Positions 60,092-64,000 of a stretch of DNA of 64,000 nt are shown here, piece by piece. The position numbers were made by a program, and so were the translations under genes. How positions within the stretch are numbered: position 1 is the first letter of the stretch; the number at the start of each line of letters is the position of its first letter. The stretch is taken from NCBI RefSeq assembly GCF_016907015.1, contig NZ_JAFBBE010000010.1, forward strand, positions 50,353 through 114,352. The letters are read 5' to 3'. The DNA comes from Oceanisphaera litoralis. Lineage in GTDB: Bacteria > Pseudomonadota > Gammaproteobacteria > Enterobacterales > Aeromonadaceae. The notes under the pieces are model-generated. The model searched no databases. It saw only the letters and a list, made by a program, of their open reading frames with translations, and was not told where the DNA came from.

Positions 60092-60508
60092 ATGTTATCT
60101 CTATCGGCCCGGGTGCAGATCCCCGAGCAGGAACTGGAATTTATCACCATGCGTGCCAGCGGCCCCGGCGGCCAGCATGTGAACAAGACCGACTCGGCGG
60201 TGCAACTGCGTTTCGACTACGCCAACAGCCCCAGCCTGCCCGATGGCTACAAGGCGGCACTGCGGCAAATGAAGGACAACCGGATACTGGCCTCGGGCTG
60301 GATCATGATCCGTGTCGAGAGCCACCGCAGCCAGCTGATGAACAAGGAAACCGCCAAAGAAGCACTGCTCGCCCTGCTGCAGCAAGCCGGCAAACCGGTA
60401 AAGGTGCGTCGTCCCACCCAGCCGAGTAAAAATGCCAAACGCAAGCGCACCGACAGCAAGACGCTCAGGGGAAAAATCAAAAGCGGACGGGGGAAGGTAA
60501 AGCTGTAA
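60092..60508 (+). CDS. arfB: Alternative ribosome-rescue factor ArfB (YaeJ)
   Basis: Peptidyl-tRNA hydrolase that rescues stalled ribosomes without release factors. The 138-residue protein has the catalytic GGQ (26-28) in [21 protein letters not shown] and an unstructured, Lys/Arg-rich C-terminal tail that enters the mRNA channel. An ATGGAG ribosome region precedes the ATG at 60092. Confidence 0.96.
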   Translation: MLSLSARVQIPEQELEFITMRASGPGGQHVNKTDSAVQLRFDYANSPSLPDGYKAALRQMKDNRILASGWIMIRVESHRSQLMNKETAKEALLALLQQAGKPVKVRRPTQPSKNAKRKRTDSKTLRGKIKSGRGKVKL

Positions 60509-60526
60509 GGGGTGAGGAGTGACTGG

Positions 60527-60594
60527 GTGAGGGGTGAGGGGTGAGAGCAAAAGCCGGCGCTGCTTTGTTTTACGTCTCACTCTTCACCCCTCAC
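60527..60594. repeat. Low-complexity inverted repeat between convergent arfB and yacL
   Basis: Tandem GTGAGGG units (60527-60544) pair with TCACTCTTCACCCCTCAC (60577-60594), 16 of 18 positions complementary. It could act as a bidirectional terminator. The composition recalls the argR hairpin at 52930. Confidence 0.75.
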
Positions 60595-60597
60595 GAA

Positions 60598-60957
60598 TTA
60601 ACGGTTACTGCAGAAGTCTCGCCATTGCTCCAGCACCCGGGCCAGATCGTCCAGGCCGCAACCGGCGTACAACTCGTCGTCGTAATAGGCCAGACCCTCT
60701 TCCATCTCGTCGGTATCGAAAGCCAGGGCATGGGCGCTGAGCTCGGCCTCTTCCCGGGTCAGCAGCAGGGTACACTCGGGATACGTCTTCTTGAATTCCT
60801 GCGCCTCGCCCGCTTCAAGGGTCTCGATGGTCGACAGCAGCGCCGTCGCCTCGGCAATACCGACCTCGTCGGTCAGCCATGGGCCCATCACTTCGTGGCC
60901 CATGGTAAAACGGGCTCGATGATGGCCATTCAGATCCCGAAAAAATTCAAACTCCAC
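60598..60957 (-). CDS. yacL: YacL-family (UPF0231) protein of unknown function
   Basis: A 119-residue acidic protein with the family signature FEFFRDLNGHHRARFTMGHEVMGPWL and the C-terminal DEMEEGLAYYDDEL. No catalytic motif or membrane segment. The GTG at 60957 is preferred: GGAGG lies 5 nt upstream, and the protein then aligns with E. coli YacL from its first residues; the frame is open further upstream to 61023. Confidence 0.88.
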   Translation of the reverse strand: MEFEFFRDLNGHHRARFTMGHEVMGPWLTDEVGIAEATALLSTIETLEAGEAQEFKKTYPECTLLLTREEAELSAHALAFDTDEMEEGLAYYDDELYAGCGLDDLARVLEQWRDFCSNR

Positions 60958-61023
60958 AGGCACCTCCAGCAATAAAGCCGCGATTCTACTCCCGGTGACC
61001 GGCACTGAACAGGGCTGTTTCAA

Positions 61024-61226
61024 TTCACATAAACTGGCCTGATGTATTTATCTCCAGTATCCTATGCCGCCTTTCTCCACCGGAAGGAATATTCGGTTGC
61101 ACATTGCAGTATATGTAGATTAAACATCTTCACATAAAGAAAAGTTACCCCACCAGACAGGCCAATCATAAAAACAATCAGGCCGTCTGATTAATAAATT
61201 GTATACACCATTGGAACGCAGACACC
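61024..61226. other. Divergent yacL/xanP gap
   Basis: A 203-bp AT-rich gap with a short hairpin AATCAG-GCCGT-CTGATT near 61173-61189. It must contain both promoters, but I cannot place them; no purine riboswitch fold is apparent. Confidence 0.4.
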
Positions 61227-62621
61227 ATGAGTCATGACCCGCACCATCAGGCCGTCCCACAGGAACTGGTCTACAAGCTGCACGACAAACCGCCCTTCGT
61301 GCAGTCTCTGTTCGCCGCCATCCAGCACCTGCTGGCGCTGTTCGTGGCGGTGATCACACCGCCGCTGATCATCTGTCAGACCCTGGGTATCCCCGCCGCC
61401 GACACCTCTCATATCATCAGCATGTCGCTGTTCATTACCGGTGTGGCTTCCTTTATTCAGATGAAACGGTTCGGCCCCGTCGGCACCGGCCTGCTGTCGA
61501 TTCAGGGCACCAGCTTCAATTTTCTCGGCCCCATCATCGCCAGCGGCCTGGCCATGAAAGACGGTGGCGTCACCACCGAAGCCATGCTGGCCGCCATTTT
61601 CGGCACCGCCCTGCTGGCCGCGCCCACCGAGATGATCCTCTCGCGTTTTCTGCACCTGGCCCGTCGCGTCATCTCGCCGCTGGTCAGCGGCATCATCGTC
61701 ACCCTGATAGGCCTGACCCTGATCCAACTGGGCCTGACCTCCATCGGTGGCGGTTTCGGTGCCATCGCCGGCGGCACCTTCGGCGCGCTCGACAACCTGG
61801 CCCTCGCCGGTACCGTGCTGGGCATCATTATCCTGATGAACCGCAGCCGTAATCCCTATGTTCGGTTGTCGTCCATTCTGGTTGCCATGGTCACCGGTAC
61901 CCTGCTGGCCTGGACCATGGGCAAGCTGGCCCCGCTGGAAGGCAGCCTCCCCTCCATGGCCTTCCCCATTCCGCTGCAATACGGTCTGGGTTTCGACGCC
62001 TCGCTGTTTATACCGCTGGTGCTGGTGTTTCTGATCACGGCGCTGGAAGGCATCGGCGATACCACCGCCACCTCGGAAGTGTCCGGCGAGCCAGTCAGCG
62101 GCCCCGTTTACATGCGTCGACTCAAGGGCTGCGTGCTGGGTGATGGCATCAACTCCTCCCTGGCCTCCGTCTTCAATACCTTTCCGGTGTCCACCTTCAG
62201 CCAGAACAACGGCGTGATCCAGATGACCGGCGTCGCCAGTCGTCATGTGGGCTTCTTCGTGGCCGGCATTCTGGTGCTCATGGGCCTGTTTCCTGCCATC
62301 AGCACCCTGGTGCAGCGCATTCCCGAGCCGGTACTGGGTGGCGCCACCCTGGTGATGTTCGGCTCCATCGCCGCCGCCGGGGTACGCATTCTGTCCCGCG
62401 AGCGCCTGGACCGTCGTGCCCTCTTCATCATGGCGATTTCCTTCGGCATGGGCCTCGGCATCGCCCAGCGCCCCGACATACTGCAATTCATGCCAGAGCT
62501 CATCAAGAACGTGTTCTCTTCCGGCATTGCCGCCGGTGGTATCACCGCCATCCTGATGAATCTCATCATGCCGCTGAGCCGGCCGCAGGCCGAAGAAGCC
62601 GCCGAAACGCAGCAGGCGTAA
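61227..62621 (+). CDS. xanP: Xanthine permease of the NCS2 family
   Basis: Proton-coupled purine-base uptake across the inner membrane. The 464-residue protein has the NCS2 motif region [13 protein letters not shown], the substrate-site [26 protein letters not shown] (family Q/E/N-N motif) and [19 protein letters not shown], and about fourteen hydrophobic segments. It is close to E. coli XanP throughout, including the N-terminal [10 protein letters not shown]. XanQ or another xanthine/uric acid transporter is possible but less similar. Confidence 0.9.
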   Translation: MSHDPHHQAVPQELVYKLHDKPPFVQSLFAAIQHLLALFVAVITPPLIICQTLGIPAADTSHIISMSLFITGVASFIQMKRFGPVGTGLLSIQGTSFNFLGPIIASGLAMKDGGVTTEAMLAAIFGTALLAAPTEMILSRFLHLARRVISPLVSGIIVTLIGLTLIQLGLTSIGGGFGAIAGGTFGALDNLALAGTVLGIIILMNRSRNPYVRLSSILVAMVTGTLLAWTMGKLAPLEGSLPSMAFPIPLQYGLGFDASLFIPLVLVFLITALEGIGDTTATSEVSGEPVSGPVYMRRLKGCVLGDGINSSLASVFNTFPVSTFSQNNGVIQMTGVASRHVGFFVAGILVLMGLFPAISTLVQRIPEPVLGGATLVMFGSIAAAGVRILSRERLDRRALFIMAISFGMGLGIAQRPDILQFMPELIKNVFSSGIAAGGITAILMNLIMPLSRPQAEEAAETQQA

Positions 62622-62625
62622 AAAC

Positions 62626-62772
62626 GGGACTGGGGATTAGGGAATCGGGACTGGTGAAAGCCGCCCTCTATTCCCCACTCCCTATTCCCTCTTCCTCACC
62701 CCCTATTCCCTACTTCCTCTTCCCCGCCCCCTATTCCCTACTCCCTCTTCCCCGCTCCCTATTCCCTCAACC
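62626..62772. repeat. Low-complexity tandem and inverted repeat between convergent xanP and piuC
   Basis: GGGACTGGGGATTAGGGAATCGGGACTGG (62626-62654) is followed by about four tandem units of CCCTATTCCCTACTTCCTC type with CCCCGCC spacers (62680-62772). The first part is complementary to the tandem part (GGGGATTAGGGAAT against ATTCCCTA...), so the whole can form one or several alternative hairpins. Confidence 0.85.
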
Positions 62773-62775
62773 CCA

Positions 62776-63456
62776 TCACAACGCCCAGCGCCGCAGCAGG
62801 TTGTGATAGACGCCGGTCAGCCGAATGCTGGTCTCGCTGTCAGCCCCCAGCTGCTGATTGATGCTCTGGATGCTCGTATCCAGATCGAACAGCAGGCTGC
62901 GCTGACCGTCATCCCGCACCATGCTCTGAATCCAGAAAAAGGAGCTGATGCGTGCCCCCCTTGTCACCGGCAGCACCTGGTGCAGGCTGCTCGACGGGTA
63001 CAGGATCAGATCACCGGCCGGCAGCTTGACGCTGTGGGCGCCATAGCTGTCTTCCACCACCAGCTCGCCGCCGTCATATTCGTCGGGCTCGCAGAAAAAC
63101 AGGGTGGCCGACAGATCGGTACGAATCTGCTCTCCCGTGGTCTTGTTTACCCGAATGGCATTGTCTACGTGAGTACCAAAGGATTGACCGCCCTGGTAGC
63201 AGTTGAACAGCGGCGGAAAAATGTTGGCGGGCAAGGCACCGGCGATAAACAGCGGGTGCCGGGCCAGGGCCCTGGTGATCAGCTCGCCGATGTCGCGCGC
63301 CGTTTCGTCGTCTTCCGGCAACTGCAGGTTGTGCTTGGCCTGGGCCGACTGAAAGCCGGCGGTGGTTTTGCCGTCGGTCCATTGGGCGGCCAGCAGCCGC
63401 GCTCGGCATTCGGCCAGCTGTTCGGCGCTGAGCACGCCGGGAATATGCAGCATCAT
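62776..63456 (-). CDS. piuC: Fe(II)/2-oxoglutarate dioxygenase PiuC (PKHD-type hydroxylase)
   Basis: A 226-residue non-haem iron hydroxylase with ligands H96 and D98 (THVDNA), H159 (SSLHQV) and 2-oxoglutarate-binding R169. Family members (YbiX/PiuC) are usually Fur-regulated and lie next to a TonB-dependent siderophore receptor gene; here no receptor is visible, and the upstream side runs into repeats and an IS110 element. Start at 63456 ([10 protein letters not shown]). An AACGAAAATGAGTATT element just upstream is a weak Fur-box candidate. Substrate unknown. Confidence 0.92.
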   Translation of the reverse strand: MMLHIPGVLSAEQLAECRARLLAAQWTDGKTTAGFQSAQAKHNLQLPEDDETARDIGELITRALARHPLFIAGALPANIFPPLFNCYQGGQSFGTHVDNAIRVNKTTGEQIRTDLSATLFFCEPDEYDGGELVVEDSYGAHSVKLPAGDLILYPSSSLHQVLPVTRGARISSFFWIQSMVRDDGQRSLLFDLDTSIQSINQQLGADSETSIRLTGVYHNLLRRWAL

Positions 63457-63487
63457 GATGAAATACTCATTTTCGTTATAAATGGAT

Positions 63488-63508
63488 AAAGCCCCGAGAG
63501 GGGCTTTT
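63488..63508. terminator. Intrinsic terminator upstream of piuC
   Basis: Perfect 8-bp arms AAAGCCCC / GGGGCTTT with loop GAGA; U-rich on the plus side and ATCC on the minus side. It lies only 32 bp before the piuC ATG, leaving little room for a promoter between them. Confidence 0.7.
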
Positions 63509-63589
63509 AACAAAATTGTCTGTCAGCTTGAGGGGGAACCATACCAATTTGCACAAAGTTCTCATCGCTTGTGAATTCGAGCGCAGAGG

Positions 63590-63660
63590 CAACACAGCCG
63601 TCTCCCACGACACGCTACGAGTACATATATGGACACCTCGCTTCCTGCAAGTGGGGTTTC
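63590..63660 (-). repeat. Divergent family-B element, copy 4
   Basis: CGACACGCTACGAGTACATATATGGAC resembles the core of the other B copies (CGACACGCTGTAAATACGTCC). The inner hairpin is different and poorly conserved. Frames crossing this sequence on both strands look like spurious ORFs. Confidence 0.5.
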
Positions 63661-63714
63661 CGTTATTTTCGGTAATCAGGATAAAACTGCATACGTATAT
63701 CCGGCCTGTATTGA

Positions 63715-63821
63715 TGAGCAAGCATCTGGCTTGCTCTGGCCCTAATGAGAGCCGCGCCCTTGCAGCGTTATCGTCCCTACGGAATCCAGGTTCCGAGTAC
63801 TCACTCAGCATTGGCAAGGGC
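63715..63821 (-). ncRNA. Candidate structured RNA in the non-coding end of the IS110-family element
   Basis: Three nested or adjacent hairpins: GAGCAAG-CATCTGG-CTTGCTC (63715-63735 region), outer stem GCCCTTGC (63756-63763) with GCAAGGGC (63814-63821), and an inner CGGAA-TCCAGG-TTCCG (63780-63795). Between outer and inner stems are two unpaired stretches of 16 and 18 nt, an internal-loop layout like that of IS110/IS1111 bridge RNAs. The 476-bp gap (63457-63932) contains no recognisable gene. Identity as a bridge RNA is inference. Confidence 0.3.
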
Positions 63822-63932
63822 CGGTCTTACCTGTTACCACATTAACGTCATTTCCACGTGCAGTTCACCGGGGTGATGTAACCTGTTTTTCCTGCTAAAC
63901 CTGTCTTTTTTTTTGCAGAGCCTGCTGCCTGC

Positions 63933-64000
63933 TCAGGCCGAACGGTAGTGCTCCTGCCTGACCAGCATGGCCCAGATAATACGTGCCAGTTTGTTGGCAA
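63933..64000 (-). mobile_element. IS110-family transposase, C-terminal 21 codons (cut by window edge)
   Basis: The frame reads ANKLARIIWAMLVRQEHYRSA then TGA at 63933-63935. This tail (Asn-Lys-x-Ala-Arg-Ile-x-Trp-Ala) is characteristic of the end of IS110/IS1111 DEDD transposases, whose serine-containing C-terminal domain lies just upstream. The rest of the element lies beyond the window. Whether it is intact or of the IS110 or IS1111 subgroup cannot be told here. Confidence 0.8.

Noticed and set aside
61024..61226. Possible purine riboswitch before xanP
   Set aside because: No conserved purine-aptamer junction or paired loops are seen, and such aptamers are rare in gammaproteobacteria.
62665..62772. 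CRISPR-like appearance of the repeated CCCTATTCCCTACTTCC units
   Set aside because: Units are adjacent and imperfect, with 5-8 bp spacers that are themselves repetitive; no leader or cas genes. This is a simple tandem repeat.
63476..63845. Two small frames on opposite strands next to piuC
   Set aside because: Both cross a family-B-like repeat and the structured non-coding end of the IS; no ribosome site, no family match.

Overview
The window is a stretch of GC-rich gammaproteobacterial chromosome, mostly housekeeping genes. Gene order (ftsB-ispD-ispF-truD-surE-pcm-yqaA-nlpD-rpoS; csrA followed by tRNA-Ser(GCT)/tRNA-Arg(ACG); pyrG-eno; artPIQM beside argR; glnK-amtB) and protein similarity to E. 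coli point to a marine or brackish member of Aeromonadales of the Oceanimonas / Oceanisphaera / Zobellella kind. That placement rests on recall, not a database search.

Layout. 1-7220: hemE (cut by the left edge), rsd, radA, a double-PilZ protein, serB, ytjB and deoD. 7739-10989: Na+-pumping oxaloacetate decarboxylase oadGAB. 11280-11938: six tRNA genes behind one strong promoter, then csrA, alaS, recX, recA, pncC. 17727-27104: mutS, then a nine-gene minus-strand run from ftsB to rpoS. 27388-30444: eno and pyrG. 30724-48200: a catabolic region for branched-chain amino acids, with the electron-transfer flavoprotein (etfBA), ETF-quinone oxidoreductase, the valine branch (SDR, mmsB, 3-hydroxyisobutyryl-CoA hydrolase, acyl-CoA dehydrogenase, mmsA, thiolase) and a divergent leucine operon liuABCDE. 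48401-52907: mdh, the arginine ABC transporter artPIQM and its likely regulator argR. 53115-57956: a DyP-type peroxidase and a ferric-iron ABC transporter. 58337-59917: amtB and glnK with a sigma-54 promoter and an NtrC-type site. 60092-63456: arfB, yacL, xanP, piuC. 63933-64000: the C-terminal tail of an IS110-family transposase.

How the genes work together: acyl-CoA dehydrogenases of the valine and leucine branches pass electrons to EtfAB, then through ETF-QO to quinone, so that region is a self-contained acyl-CoA oxidation module. Several regulatory circuits can be read directly: LexA at recA, a Fur-like site at fbpA, a palindrome suited to ArgR between artP and argR, and NtrC/sigma-54 at glnK.

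No intact phage, CRISPR array, toxin-antitoxin or defence locus is visible. The least explained material lies between genes: several families of dispersed, palindromic, probably non-autonomous repeats (some mosaic or nested), low-complexity inverted repeats between convergent genes, an in-frame 12-bp repeat array extending EtfA, and a structured non-coding stretch beside the IS110 transposase that could hold its guide (bridge) RNA.
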